A stretch of DNA of 64,000 nucleotides from Infirmifilum lucidum (GTDB taxonomy: Archaea > Thermoproteota > Thermoprotei > Thermofilales > Thermofilaceae), in contig NZ_CP062310.1 in assembly GCF_014876775.1 (NCBI RefSeq), forward strand, positions 1,093,699-1,157,698, in the 5' to 3' direction. The position numbers and the translations under genes were made by a program. Shown here in pieces: positions 26,612-34,349 of this stretch. The notes under the pieces are model-generated. The model did no database searches. It was not told where the DNA came from and saw only the letters and a list, made by a program, of their open reading frames with translations. Position 1 is the first letter of the stretch. Every line of letters starts with the position of its first letter.

Positions 26612-27125
26612 CGGTCCCTATGCCAGTGGGAAGACAACTTTTGTAAAAACCGTTGCAACTAGCAGTTTATTGACGACGGAAGTTCCTGTATCTACGCTAT
26701 ATGAGTCACAAGTAAAACAGTACACGACTATAGCCTTCGACTATGGCAAGACAAACGTAGATGGTGTAGATGTGTACCTTTTTGGTACACCTGGCCAGAC
26801 GCGTTTACAGTTCATGTGGAGGGTTCTCTCGGCGGGCATGCATGGTTACATATTCATCGTAGATGGTACGTCTATGCTCCACGTATTGCGGTCACGTGCA
26901 GTTTACGAGTATATGAAGAGTCTAGGAGACTACCCGCATGTCGTGGCCGTGAGCAAGCAAGACCTCCCAAATAGTGTAAAGCCCAGCATCGTGGCCCAGC
27001 TCTTCGGGATTAGTCCCGGGAGCGTCATGCCGCTGGTTACACATGATAGGTCATCTGCCCTGACGGTGTTAAAACGTATAGTAGAAATCGTGAGAGAATC
27101 CACGGATCAACCTTTTTTTAAATGA
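26574..27125 (+). CDS. MglA/Arf-like small GTPase
   Basis: 183-residue Ras-superfamily GTPase. G1 is GPYASGKTT (residues 14-22); a switch I Thr is in QYTTIAFDYG; G3 is FGTPGQ (residues 70-75), with Gly in place of the usual Asp, as in MglA and conservon CvnD-type GTPases, followed by LQFMW; G4 is SKQD (127-130) instead of NKxD. No lipid-anchor motif is visible. ATG 26574 is preceded by GGTG at six bases; GTG 26565 is less likely. It lies between two Roadblock genes, which are expected to act as its GAP or GEF-like partners. Confidence 0.9.
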   Translation: MSTRRNYLKILVSGPYASGKTTFVKTVATSSLLTTEVPVSTLYESQVKQYTTIAFDYGKTNVDGVDVYLFGTPGQTRLQFMWRVLSAGMHGYIFIVDGTSMLHVLRSRAVYEYMKSLGDYPHVVAVSKQDLPNSVKPSIVAQLFGISPGSVMPLVTHDRSSALTVLKRIVEIVRESTDQPFFK

Positions 27126-27169
27126 AAAGAATATATCCTTGTTAAAGCTAGGAAATCATCGTGGTTTGA

Positions 27170-27544
27170 ATGAGCCTAAACCTCGAAGCATTGAGGAGAC
27201 TTATAGAGCCGGTTACAAAAGTCGCAGGATTCGAAGGGTTCGTTGTTGCCACGAGCGATGGCCTACCTCTCTTAAGTAGCCTGTCTGACAAGGATTTAGA
27301 GGAGAAGGTCGCTGCCTTGACGGCAGTTTTGAGTGAAGTGGGTAACAGAGCCAGTACAGAGTTGGGGAAGGGTGAGGCAGACTGGATCGCTGTTTATGCT
27401 CCTGACGGCTCCGGTATAATATACGTTAAACTCGGTGAAGTAGGCTACATGGCAGTTCTATTCAGTAGAGACACGCGACTGGGAGTACTTCTTTATACGC
27501 TTAAGGAAATAAAGAAGAAGATTTTGGAAGCGAGAATATCTTAG
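27170..27544 (+). CDS. Roadblock/LC7 domain protein
   Basis: 124 residues, second Roadblock protein of the cluster and the more canonical one: LIEPVTKVAGFEGFVVATSDGLPLLSS, AALTAVLSEVGNRASTELGKGE, WIAVYAPDGSGIIYVKLGEVGYMAVLF, then a C-terminal amphipathic helix LLYTLKEIKKKILEA. It has a TATA-like GAATATATC 40 bases upstream and so may also be made separately from the GTPase. Its TAG stop is interleaved with the TAA stop of the convergent aminotransferase (TTAG). Confidence 0.88.
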   Translation: MSLNLEALRRLIEPVTKVAGFEGFVVATSDGLPLLSSLSDKDLEEKVAALTAVLSEVGNRASTELGKGEADWIAVYAPDGSGIIYVKLGEVGYMAVLFSRDTRLGVLLYTLKEIKKKILEARIS

Positions 27545-28746
27545 AGATAGCTAGTAATGTAGGCATTCATCCTCTTAAGTCCTTCCTCTATTCTCTCCTC
27601 GCTCTCGCTGACAAAAGTCATTCTAACATGCCCTTTACCCATCTCACCGAAATACTTGCCAGGTATCACTACGACGCTCTTCCTATAGAGCAAGCGGTTG
27701 GCGAACTCTTCATCGTCTCTACCCATGGCCTCTAGGTATGGTCTTAGATCAACGAAAAAGTAGAAAGCCCCCTCTGGGAGCGTTGTCTTAGCCTCAGGCA
27801 GGTACTCCTGGATTGCTTTGTACATGAAATCTCGGCGCCTCCTATACGTAGGTATAACTACTTCGTTTAGATAGCGCTCCTTTATCCCGTTCTCGTAGAA
27901 CTTTATCATTGCTATCTGCCCGGGAGTATCGGGCGCCAACGAAACATACTGCTTAATCTTCTCCATCGCCTCTATTACCTCGGGTGGGCCGGTCACGTAG
28001 CCCAGCCTAAACCCTGGAATGGAGGCCTCCTTGCTAAAGCTGTGGATAGTTATCGTTCTCTCCCTTGCACCAGGGTAGGCGTCGACCCAAGGCGTTTGAC
28101 GGCCGTACGTGATGTGTTTGTACACTGCGTCGAAAATGATCCAGAAATCGTGCTCCTTGGCAAGTCTTACCAGGTCACTTACGAATTTATCGGTTACTAT
28201 TCGCCCAGTAGGGTTATCGGGGGATAGGAGGATGAAAGCCTTTGTCAGGGGGGAGACGACTTTTTCCAAGTCTTCGATTTTTGGCTGGTATCCCTCTTCC
28301 ACGCGCACGGGGACATACCTCACGCGTCCTCCGAACAGCCGGATAGGCTCACTATAACCAACATACGTCGGGTCTATTAGGATAACCTCGTCTCCCGGCT
28401 CTAGAATGGCTCCAAGAGCCAGGTATATTCCCTCTGTTCCACCGTTGACGATCATTATCTCCTCATGAGGATCGTACGATACACCCCAGTATTTTTTCAA
28501 GTCCTGCGAGATTAGTTCTCTAAGCTCGATCATTCCACGCGTGCTCCCGTAAGCCACAGTCTTCTGAGGGTAGCGTTTAAGGGCCTCCGCAATATACTCG
28601 ACAACTTCCTGCGGGGGAGGTAGGCTCGGTGCCCCCCCGCCAAAGCTTATTATATCTCCTTTACGCCTTGCCTCGTCAAGCAAGGCAGCTATTCTCCTTA
28701 TCGGGGAACTCACTATTGTTTGAGTGCGGGTAGCCAACCGAGGCAT
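27541..28746 (-). CDS. PLP-dependent aminotransferase (class I/II)
   Basis: 401 residues, fold type I aminotransferase of the AAT family. ISFGGGAPSLPPP at the start, the YGSTRGMIELRE motif, NGGTEGIYLALGAI, DPTYVGY, SPDNPTGR, DAVYKHITY and the PLP lysine in HSFSKEASIPGFRLGYV are all present. This subgroup includes 2-aminoadipate/LysN-type and aromatic aminotransferases; the substrate cannot be fixed here. Divergent promoter region towards 28838. Confidence 0.93.
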   Translation of the reverse strand: MPRLATRTQTIVSSPIRRIAALLDEARRKGDIISFGGGAPSLPPPQEVVEYIAEALKRYPQKTVAYGSTRGMIELRELISQDLKKYWGVSYDPHEEIMIVNGGTEGIYLALGAILEPGDEVILIDPTYVGYSEPIRLFGGRVRYVPVRVEEGYQPKIEDLEKVVSPLTKAFILLSPDNPTGRIVTDKFVSDLVRLAKEHDFWIIFDAVYKHITYGRQTPWVDAYPGARERTITIHSFSKEASIPGFRLGYVTGPPEVIEAMEKIKQYVSLAPDTPGQIAMIKFYENGIKERYLNEVVIPTYRRRRDFMYKAIQEYLPEAKTTLPEGAFYFFVDLRPYLEAMGRDDEEFANRLLYRKSVVVIPGKYFGEMGKGHVRMTFVSESEERIEEGLKRMNAYITSYL

Positions 28747-28838
28747 TGCAAGTTAATTATTCCTTCTCATATATTTATCGATTTCTAGCAATACTTTAAA
28801 TACTACCCTGCATTTTGGAAGCATGAAAATAGACAATG

Positions 28839-29660
28839 TTATATTTTCTCTAGAATTTTCTTCAGCTCTTCAGGAGACTTCAGTGAGCCTTTGAAAATAT
28901 TAAAGAACTCTTCTAGGGCCTCTTTTATTTCTCTACGCATGTCAGGGTCTAGCATGGATACAAACTTCTCGAGCTCACCGTACAGCTCCCGTTGGGCCAG
29001 CAGTACCGCGAACCTTGTTAGGTTCATAGAGGTTAGCTTACCATCAACTATGCACAACACTGTTCCCGCATCCCAGTCCACTTCGTATGTTACAGTCTGC
29101 TCCCTACTTCTTCCTGCTTTTTCCTCTTTAAGCTTCTCAAGGAGTTTTCTATCGATGACTTTCTCATACCCGTATATTGCTATTGCTTTCTCGAGTTTTT
29201 CCCGCACGCGTTTATCTAGTAACATTATCCGCTGAAAGTCCTCCTCGCCAAGGGGTAGCTCAAAGACTCTTCCTCCTACAATGATCTGCCCCTTTAGTCC
29301 TCTCACCTTAGATGTAGGCATTCTTAGGTCGAGAAATCCATCATACGTGTAAACAGGCACTACGTAGGATTTCCCATCAGGTAGGGCTATCTTCACTGCC
29401 TCGTCCCAGAGCTTAGCTGAGACCTCGCCTAAAACCAGATGAGGCCCGCTCTCTAGAGCAGGACAGTTAAAGGCCTCTGCCAGTATCTCCGCAGCGCTCT
29501 CGACGAAGCCGAGAACCTCATACACCTTAAATTTTTCCCACGTACCCCCCACTAAAACCTCTATTTCGAACTTCTTCGTGAAACTGTAGCCGTACTCCTT
29601 GAGGTACCGCTCAAACTCCTCCTCAGCTGTGCACTCAGCTCTTATCCCAAGCCACGGCAA
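28839..29660 (-). CDS. Uncharacterised protein
   Basis: I do not recognise this 273-residue protein. It looks soluble: an alpha/beta N-terminal half (VLVGGTWEKFKVYEVLGFVESAAEILAEAF, with a single Cys pair at C10 and C66) and a helical, Glu/Lys-rich C-terminal half (residues 150-273). No catalytic motif stands out. It stands alone between the aminotransferase and the S13-S4-S11 operon on the same strand; a TATA-like element on the opposite strand at 28790-28799 faces its 3' end. Confidence 0.65.
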   Translation of the reverse strand: MPWLGIRAECTAEEEFERYLKEYGYSFTKKFEIEVLVGGTWEKFKVYEVLGFVESAAEILAEAFNCPALESGPHLVLGEVSAKLWDEAVKIALPDGKSYVVPVYTYDGFLDLRMPTSKVRGLKGQIIVGGRVFELPLGEEDFQRIMLLDKRVREKLEKAIAIYGYEKVIDRKLLEKLKEEKAGRSREQTVTYEVDWDAGTVLCIVDGKLTSMNLTRFAVLLAQRELYGELEKFVSMLDPDMRREIKEALEEFFNIFKGSLKSPEELKKILEKI

Positions 29661-29756
29661 GCCTACTCCACCTAATTCTTAAGCCATGCTTACTAAATAG
29701 TATAGCGCTGTGCCACCAAAAAGAATTTCTAGTATCGTGCTTCTGAAAAAGTGGAC

Positions 29757-29806
29757 ATGATGAACCATTGCAGCTCTGATGAGTGAAGAAAAGGTTTCCG
29801 GTCTGA
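29757..29806 (+). ncRNA. C/D-box methylation-guide sRNA
   Basis: In a gap antisense to nothing and just beyond the S11 stop, the plus strand shows box C ATGATGA (29757-29763), a 12-base guide, box D' CTGA (29776-29779), a 4-base spacer, box C' TGAAGA (29784-29789), a 13-base guide and box D CTGA (29803-29806). Order and spacings are those of archaeal dual-guide C/D sRNAs (about 50 nt). The first guide, ACCATTGCAGCT, is complementary to GCTGCAATGGT, which resembles a conserved archaeal 16S rRNA stretch near E. coli 1230; that match is from memory. The second guide is AAAGGTTTCCGGT, target not recognised. Confidence 0.6.
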
Positions 29807-29811
29807 GCTCC

Positions 29812-30249
29812 TTACACTCTTCTTCCTCTACGCCCACCCGGTTTTCTAATAGTGTCCGTCGGCAGCGGGGTGACGTCCTCAATACGGTCAACAATGAGTC
29901 CAGCACGCACTAGAGCTCGGATTGCGGGCCCCGCTCCAGGGCCTGGAGTTTTTGCACCATAACCTCCAGGAGCCTTTACCTTGACGTGTACAACCCTTAT
30001 ACCCTTGTCTAGTGCGATTTTCGCGGCTTTCATTGCTGCCTGCATGGCTGCCCAGGGGGAGGGCTTGTCCCTATCGGCCTTTGCGACCTGCCCCCCGGAT
30101 GCTATGGCTATTGTCTCCGATCCGGAGATGTCTGTGATGTGAATAATTGTGTTGTTGTAGCTAGCGTAGATCCAAGCAATGCCAACATCGCTTCTGTGCT
30201 TCGCTTCTCTCTGCTCCTTTGGTTTCTGCTCCTTCTCAGCTTCCGCCAT
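29812..30249 (-). CDS. rps11: Ribosomal protein S11 (uS11)
   Basis: Small-subunit platform protein, 145 residues. [21 protein letters not shown], the [26 protein letters not shown]-like core, [16 protein letters not shown] and the C-terminal [18 protein letters not shown] are diagnostic. Last gene of an S13-S4-S11 operon; in most archaea rpoD follows directly but here rpoD is 22 kb away. A C/D-box sRNA on the other strand ends five bases from its stop. Confidence 0.97.
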   Translation of the reverse strand: MAEAEKEQKPKEQREAKHRSDVGIAWIYASYNNTIIHITDISGSETIAIASGGQVAKADRDKPSPWAAMQAAMKAAKIALDKGIRVVHVKVKAPGGYGAKTPGPGAGPAIRALVRAGLIVDRIEDVTPLPTDTIRKPGGRRGRRV

Positions 30250-30251
30250 AC

Positions 30252-30770
30252 TTACTCACCAGACTTAACTTGTTCAACACGTCTAGCGTAGGGCGATAAG
30301 GGGTAGAAGCCTATAAGTTCTTCCTCGTCTCGCGGCACTAAATACCCAGGGCTCCTGGCTCTCCTACCGCCGATTGCTATGTGGCCGTGCGTTATCAGTT
30401 GCCTAGCATGGTAGATGCTGGACGCCAGGCCCTTTCTGTATACTATTGTTTGTAGCCTTCTCTCCAGCACGTGTCGTACGTTCAAGCTTAGGATATCGTC
30501 AAGTGAGGCATCCTCGCTGGGGAGCAGCCCCATCCTGTACAAACGTGCTACTAGGGGCTTTTCAAGGGGGAGGCGTTGCTCCTCGGGTAAGGCCAACAGC
30601 TTCCTTGCCCTAGCCCTAATCTCCCTAAGTAACGACTTGGCAATCCACAACTCGTGTTTATTCCTTAAGCCGTACTCACCTAAGAGGCGCATTTCCTCCT
30701 CTAGGACTTCCTTCCTCCACGGGTGCCCCGGTCCCTGCCACTTTCTCCTCGGCTTCTTAGGATCGCCCAT
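30252..30770 (-). CDS. rps4: Ribosomal protein S4 (uS4)
   Basis: Primary 16S-binding protein, 172 residues. [21 protein letters not shown], the [14 protein letters not shown] helix and the S4 RNA-binding domain [19 protein letters not shown] with [16 protein letters not shown] are clear. Between S13 and S11 with short gaps (2 and 10 bases). Confidence 0.97.
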   Translation of the reverse strand: MGDPKKPRRKWQGPGHPWRKEVLEEEMRLLGEYGLRNKHELWIAKSLLREIRARARKLLALPEEQRLPLEKPLVARLYRMGLLPSEDASLDDILSLNVRHVLERRLQTIVYRKGLASSIYHARQLITHGHIAIGGRRARSPGYLVPRDEEELIGFYPLSPYARRVEQVKSGE

Positions 30771-30780
30771 TTGACCACCC

Positions 30781-31251
30781 CTATTTCTTCTCTTGCTGTT
30801 TTTTCGAAGCCCCCTTCCTTACTCCTACTGTCAAGCCTGTTCTGCCTGTTGTTCTCGTCCTCTGTCCTCTAACCTTTAGACCCAACATGTGTCTAATGCC
30901 CTTGTAGCTCTTAATCTTCTTCATGGCTTCTATGTCGCCTCTAACTGTCAGCAGAAGATCAGAGGTTATTAAGTGGCTGCTAGCGCCTGTGATAGGGTCT
31001 CTCCTCCTGTTGAGCATCCAGTCGGGCAAACCTAGCGCCTCAACGTTTTTTAGCGCATTGGAAATCTTCTCGACCTCCTCCTCTGTGAGAGTGCCGAGTA
31101 ATCTGTGGGGATCAAAACCCAGTTTCCTTAAAACTGCATAGGCCGTGTTTACGCCCACTCCCTTTATGTCAGCTAGAGCATAAGCTAGGGCTTTATCACC
31201 CGGCAAGTCTACTCCTGCAACCCTTACAATGTACCGGAACTCACTAGACAT
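30781..31251 (-). CDS. rps13: Ribosomal protein S13 (uS13)
   Basis: Small-subunit head protein, 156 residues. EFRYIVRVAGVDLPGDK, the helix-hairpin-helix ADIKGVGVNTAYAVLRKLG, MKKIKSYKGIRHMLGLKVRGQRTRTTGR-like core and basic tail are typical. First gene of the operon; a TATA-like AAAGATATTTATTT lies at 31278-31291 on this strand, about 26-40 bases upstream. Confidence 0.97.
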   Translation of the reverse strand: MSSEFRYIVRVAGVDLPGDKALAYALADIKGVGVNTAYAVLRKLGFDPHRLLGTLTEEEVEKISNALKNVEALGLPDWMLNRRRDPITGASSHLITSDLLLTVRGDIEAMKKIKSYKGIRHMLGLKVRGQRTRTTGRTGLTVGVRKGASKKQQEKK

Positions 31252-31346
31252 ATGACCTGTGCGGTAAAGAAGGCAGAAATAAATATCTTTTTCGCCATCA
31301 CCACCCTCTAAAAATCCTCATAGCCCGCATCCATCATTCTCGCTAG

Positions 31347-31577
31347 TTGGAGCCTTTTCGCTACACACAATGGCACCTCGTTTTCCTACAAGCCCTGGAT
31401 AGAGCGAGCCTGAGAGTCGGGAAAGCCATGGGGCCTGTTACTGCGCTAGAAGAGCTCGCCAAAGAGGTCGGCTTTCTAGTAGGCAAGAGGATAACAAGCT
31501 CGAAGAGCTTTAGAGGAACGCTGCCCCACCCCATCAGCTCTTTCTACGAAAACAGTGATCGGCTAAAAGCAAATTGA
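31347..31577 (+). CDS. Possible small protein or gene fragment
   Basis: A 76-residue frame in the otherwise empty 327-base gap between S13 and tRNA-Ser. The second half (ALEELAKEVGFLVGKRITSS, then LPHPISSFYENSDRLKAN) reads like a real helical protein with the codon use of its neighbours. But the only start is TTG 31347, directly after a stop codon, with no ribosome-binding site; a weak TATA-like CTAAAAATC lies near 31309. Either a small unknown gene or the 3' remnant of a larger one. I see nothing else in the gap except the S13 promoter. Confidence 0.35.
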   Translation: MEPFRYTQWHLVFLQALDRASLRVGKAMGPVTALEELAKEVGFLVGKRITSSKSFRGTLPHPISSFYENSDRLKAN

Positions 31578-31578
31578 G

Positions 31579-31677
31579 CGCCGGGGCCGGGATTCGAACC
31601 CGGGCACCCTCAGGAGGGCAACGGATTTCCTGGGATAGACTCAAGTCCGCCGCCTTGGTCCACTCGGCCACCCCGGC
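31579..31677 (-). tRNA. tRNA-Ser(UGA), with 13-base intron
   Basis: Minus-strand class II tRNA. Acceptor GCCGGGG/CCCCGGC, short D arm GCC/GGC, anticodon stem GCGGA/TCCGT, long variable arm around CCCTCCTGAGGG, T arm CCGGG-TTCGAAT-CCCGG, discriminator G (base 31579), no encoded CCA. After removing 13 bases at position 37/38 the loop is CTTGAGA with anticodon UGA. Mature length 86 nt. TATA box at 31705-31713. Confidence 0.94.
31627..31639 (-). other. tRNA-Ser intron
   Basis: Thirteen bases (TCTATCCCAGGAA). The central helix CTTG/CAGG has four pairs (one G-U), flanked by three-base bulges AG|T and AA|A: a canonical bulge-helix-bulge with only a small loop, close to the minimum intron size. Confidence 0.88.
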
Positions 31678-31704
31678 CTCTCAGCTGGAAAAGTCTCAAA
31701 TAGA

Positions 31705-31713
31705 GATATAAAG
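31705..31713 (-). promoter_or_regulatory. TATA box of tRNA-Ser
   Basis: CTTTATATC on the minus strand, about 28-32 bases before the tRNA 5' end. Confidence 0.55.
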
Positions 31714-31799
31714 ACATCGTCAGGGCTTGACTTCCCTTTTCCCATCCAACGCAGGAGGCAATATCCTTTTAATTTAGAGTTTTCGAAGAGTACAACTGG

Positions 31800-32684
31800 A
31801 TGAGCAACGGAGGTATCCAGTTCGTAGTACCCTCAGACCCCTCCCTTTTTAGACAAATTATGGACGTCATGAAGGACGCGTGGTCGATGCCGGACTACAC
31901 AGAGGCTGTGCCCCCTCACGTGATGAAGGCAATAGTGGACAATGGAGGTTTTCTCGAGGTCGCGATACACAATGGGCGCGTTGTAGGTTTTGTACTGGGC
32001 TTCATAGGCTACGACCGAGAGTACGGGTACTACCACTACTCGCACATGCTAGGCGTCCTCAAGGAGTACCGCGGCAAGAACATTGCGTTTGAGCTAAAGC
32101 TCCATCAAAGAGAGTGGAGCATGAAGCGTGGCTACAATCTTGTCGTCTGGACTTTCGACCCACACCAAGGCTTGAATGCACGCTTCAACTTCGGCAAGCT
32201 TGGAGTTATCTCCAGAAAGTTCTACGAGAACTACTATGGAGAAATAACAGATGGAATAAACATTGGGCTACCCACAGACCGCTTCAAGGTTGAGTGGTGG
32301 ATAACGAGCAAGAGAGTAGAGGGTCGGATAAGCGGGAGAGACAGGCCCCCGACATACGACGAGGTAAAGGATGTAGCATACCCGTTTATAGCCACGGAAA
32401 AGAGGGAGGGCATAATTACCCCGCTCAAGATTCTCCAGGACTTCTCGAAGGATCTCGTCCTCCTCGAGTTCCCCGGAGACATAAATGCTCTCAGGGCTAA
32501 GTGTTTCGAGTGTGCCCTAAAGTGGAAGATCATGTTCCGCGAAGCTATCCAAAACCTCTTAAGGAATGGGTACATAGTAGTGGAGCATGTACCTCTCGTA
32601 GAGGAGGGGGAGAGACATAACTTCTACTTACTCGCCAGGAGCCCTCTTGAAGAGATACTTAGAGGTGAGTACCCTTGGAGATAA
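31800..32684 (+). CDS. Predicted GNAT acetyltransferase (COG3375 type)
   Basis: 294 residues. The N-terminal half is a GNAT fold: VAIHNGRVVGFVLGFIGYD, then HYSHMLGVLKEYRGKNIAFELKLHQREW with the acetyl-CoA loop (RGKN), then VVWTFDPHQGLNARFNFGKLGV, a signature of the COG3375 group. The C-terminal extension is specific to this group. The family is often linked to enolase-superfamily enzymes, and here it overlaps the next gene, an OSBS/NSAR-like enzyme, by ten bases. The pair probably handles N-acylated amino acids; this is inference from context. TATA CCTTTTAATTTAG lies about 26 bases upstream. Confidence 0.85.
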   Translation: MSNGGIQFVVPSDPSLFRQIMDVMKDAWSMPDYTEAVPPHVMKAIVDNGGFLEVAIHNGRVVGFVLGFIGYDREYGYYHYSHMLGVLKEYRGKNIAFELKLHQREWSMKRGYNLVVWTFDPHQGLNARFNFGKLGVISRKFYENYYGEITDGINIGLPTDRFKVEWWITSKRVEGRISGRDRPPTYDEVKDVAYPFIATEKREGIITPLKILQDFSKDLVLLEFPGDINALRAKCFECALKWKIMFREAIQNLLRNGYIVVEHVPLVEEGERHNFYLLARSPLEEILRGEYPWR

Positions 32685-33787
32685 GGAAAGTTGACGTGTA
32701 TTTCCTCGAAATGAAGCTTAAAGGAGAGTTTAGAACCAGTTTCGGCTCTCTCCTCGCACGTCCAGTCGTCTTAGTCAGAGTCGAGGAGAAAGGCGGAGAG
32801 GAGGGCTGGGGAGAACTTGTCGCAGAGTGGGGCCCGTGGTACAGCTACGAGACATACGATGTCTCTCTACTAGTATTGAGGAAATTCATCATCCCCTTGC
32901 TCCTCGAGTCTGAGATCCAAAGACCCGAGGACTTTCAGAGAATCGTATCACGCGTGAGAGGCTATCCCATGGCGAAAACAGCGGTTGAAGAAGCCCTAGT
33001 AGATCTATTTGCCCGTCTCAGGAGAGTTCCTATCGCGGATCTTCTCGGTGGCGACAGGAGAGAAATAGTGTCAGGAGTCAGTATTGGGATAAAACCCACT
33101 ATCGATGAACTCCTAAGTGAAGTGAGAAGAAGGGTGGAAGAAGGCTACCAGCGCATAAAGATAAAGATAGAGCCCGGGTTTGACCTCAAGCCTGTCGAAG
33201 CCATTAAGAGAGAATTTGGGGATATCCCACTTCAAGTCGACGCAAACGGCGCCTACTCGCTTAGGGACATCAGGCTCTTCCGGGAACTAGACAAGCACGG
33301 GTTACTGATGATCGAGCAACCACTAGCCTGGGACGACCTCCTGGCGCACAGTATACTCTCCCGAAAGATTTCAACGCCGATCTGCCTGGACGAGAGCATT
33401 AAATCGCTACAAGACTTAGTAGTCGGGTGGATGCTTGGCTCTCTAGAGATTGTAAACGTAAAGCCCTCGCGCGTGGGGGGCGTCATAGCTGCAAGGGAAA
33501 TCCTTGAGGCTGCACCGAAACTAGGACTTGGAGCGTGGATAGGAGGGATGCTCGAGACTGGTATAGGTAGAGCCTTCCTTGTGGCTCTCGCTTCTCATGC
33601 GGCTGTAAACTACCCAAATGATATTTCGGCAAGTGACAGGTACTGGGAAGAGGACATAGTTGAGCCCCCATGGATCCTAACAGCTAGAGGGACGATTGAA
33701 GTCCCAAGCCGCCCAGGACTGGGAGTTGAAGTTTTAATTGACAGTATTGAGAAGATGAGCAGAGAAAAATGGAGCATGGCAAAGTAG
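32675..33787 (+). CDS. Enolase-superfamily enzyme, OSBS / N-acylamino acid racemase-like
   Basis: 370 residues, muconate-lactonizing subgroup. All catalytic residues are seen: KIK with K162 and K164, metal ligands D189 (VDANG), E214 (IEQPL) and D239 (LDES), and K263 (VKPSR). These positions match the o-succinylbenzoate synthase/N-succinylamino acid racemase family almost number for number. Start is TTG 32675 behind GAGGTGA. No menaquinone genes are nearby, while a GNAT enzyme overlaps it, so racemisation of N-acyl amino acids is more likely than menaquinone synthesis. Confidence 0.88.
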   Translation: MEIRKVDVYFLEMKLKGEFRTSFGSLLARPVVLVRVEEKGGEEGWGELVAEWGPWYSYETYDVSLLVLRKFIIPLLLESEIQRPEDFQRIVSRVRGYPMAKTAVEEALVDLFARLRRVPIADLLGGDRREIVSGVSIGIKPTIDELLSEVRRRVEEGYQRIKIKIEPGFDLKPVEAIKREFGDIPLQVDANGAYSLRDIRLFRELDKHGLLMIEQPLAWDDLLAHSILSRKISTPICLDESIKSLQDLVVGWMLGSLEIVNVKPSRVGGVIAAREILEAAPKLGLGAWIGGMLETGIGRAFLVALASHAAVNYPNDISASDRYWEEDIVEPPWILTARGTIEVPSRPGLGVEVLIDSIEKMSREKWSMAK

Positions 33788-34233
33788 GTTGCAGGCTCAT
33801 AGTCTCGGCCGCAAGGGGCCATGAGAGGGCAGTCTTGCGCGATCTACTGGATCTACTCTTCCCATACGATAATAGCGTTGACTACAGCACTGTTAACAAC
33901 AGGATCTGTATAAAAACGACTCTAGACCTGAATGCCGTTAGCAGGATCTTGGGGAGATTCCCAGTAAGAAACTTGGTTTCAGCGCGCTATGTTCTCCTAA
34001 GTGAAGAAGCAAAGCCTAACCTTGAGGAAGGCCTTAAAAGGCTTTGCTCGAGGATGTGTGGGAGCAATATTAGGTTCAGAAAGGTCTCTGTTAGGTTAAG
34101 GTCCCGTGAGGGCTGGCGCCAAGAATACTACTATCTGATACGGGAGTGTCTCCAGGAGTGCACTGGAGGGAGTGCTGACGCGTACATAGAGTTTTTCAAC
34201 GGTATACTTGTTTTAACTCTCAAGGTATTCTGA
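33769..34233 (+). CDS. THUMP-domain-like protein (Tan1-like)
   Basis: 154 residues. RLIVSAARGHERAVLRDLLDLLFPY near the start and LEEGLKRLCSRM followed by basic strands (FRKVSVRLRSREGWRQEYYYLIRECLQE) to AYIEFFNGILVLTLKVF fit a NFLD plus THUMP arrangement as in Tan1, a partner in tRNA cytidine acetylation. Similarity is by pattern only, and a second THUMP protein is encoded at 58 kb. The start overlaps the enolase-family gene by 19 bases; ATG 33769 is the first in frame. Confidence 0.55.
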   Translation: MEHGKVGCRLIVSAARGHERAVLRDLLDLLFPYDNSVDYSTVNNRICIKTTLDLNAVSRILGRFPVRNLVSARYVLLSEEAKPNLEEGLKRLCSRMCGSNIRFRKVSVRLRSREGWRQEYYYLIRECLQECTGGSADAYIEFFNGILVLTLKVF

Positions 34234-34339
34234 TCCCTAGTTTTATAAAATGTTGTGCTGATGAGGCGCGTAAACATACAGGAGGAATCGGGAAAAAGTA
34301 ACGCTTAATTCTGGGCGATGAGTGTGTTCTACTGTAACC

Positions 34340-34344
34340 GGAGG
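34340..34344 (+). promoter_or_regulatory. Ribosome-binding site of orc1/cdc6
   Basis: GGAGG five bases before ATG 34350; it decides the start, which is upstream of the first conserved residues. Confidence 0.6.
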
Positions 34345-34349
34345 ACGCT

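Noticed and set aside
28790-28895. Plus-strand TATA element followed by a 23-codon frame
   Set aside because: The TATA-like ACTTTAAATACT is good, but the frame is short and runs into the 3' end of a minus-strand gene; at most an antisense transcript.
29679-29906. 75-codon minus-strand frame overlapping the end of S11
   Set aside because: It overlaps S11 in another frame and has no ribosome-binding site; the non-overlapping part is covered better by a C/D-box sRNA on the other strand.
34234-34349. Origin recognition boxes upstream of orc1/cdc6
   Set aside because: No copy of the ORB or mini-ORB consensus that I can recognise, and no repeated element.
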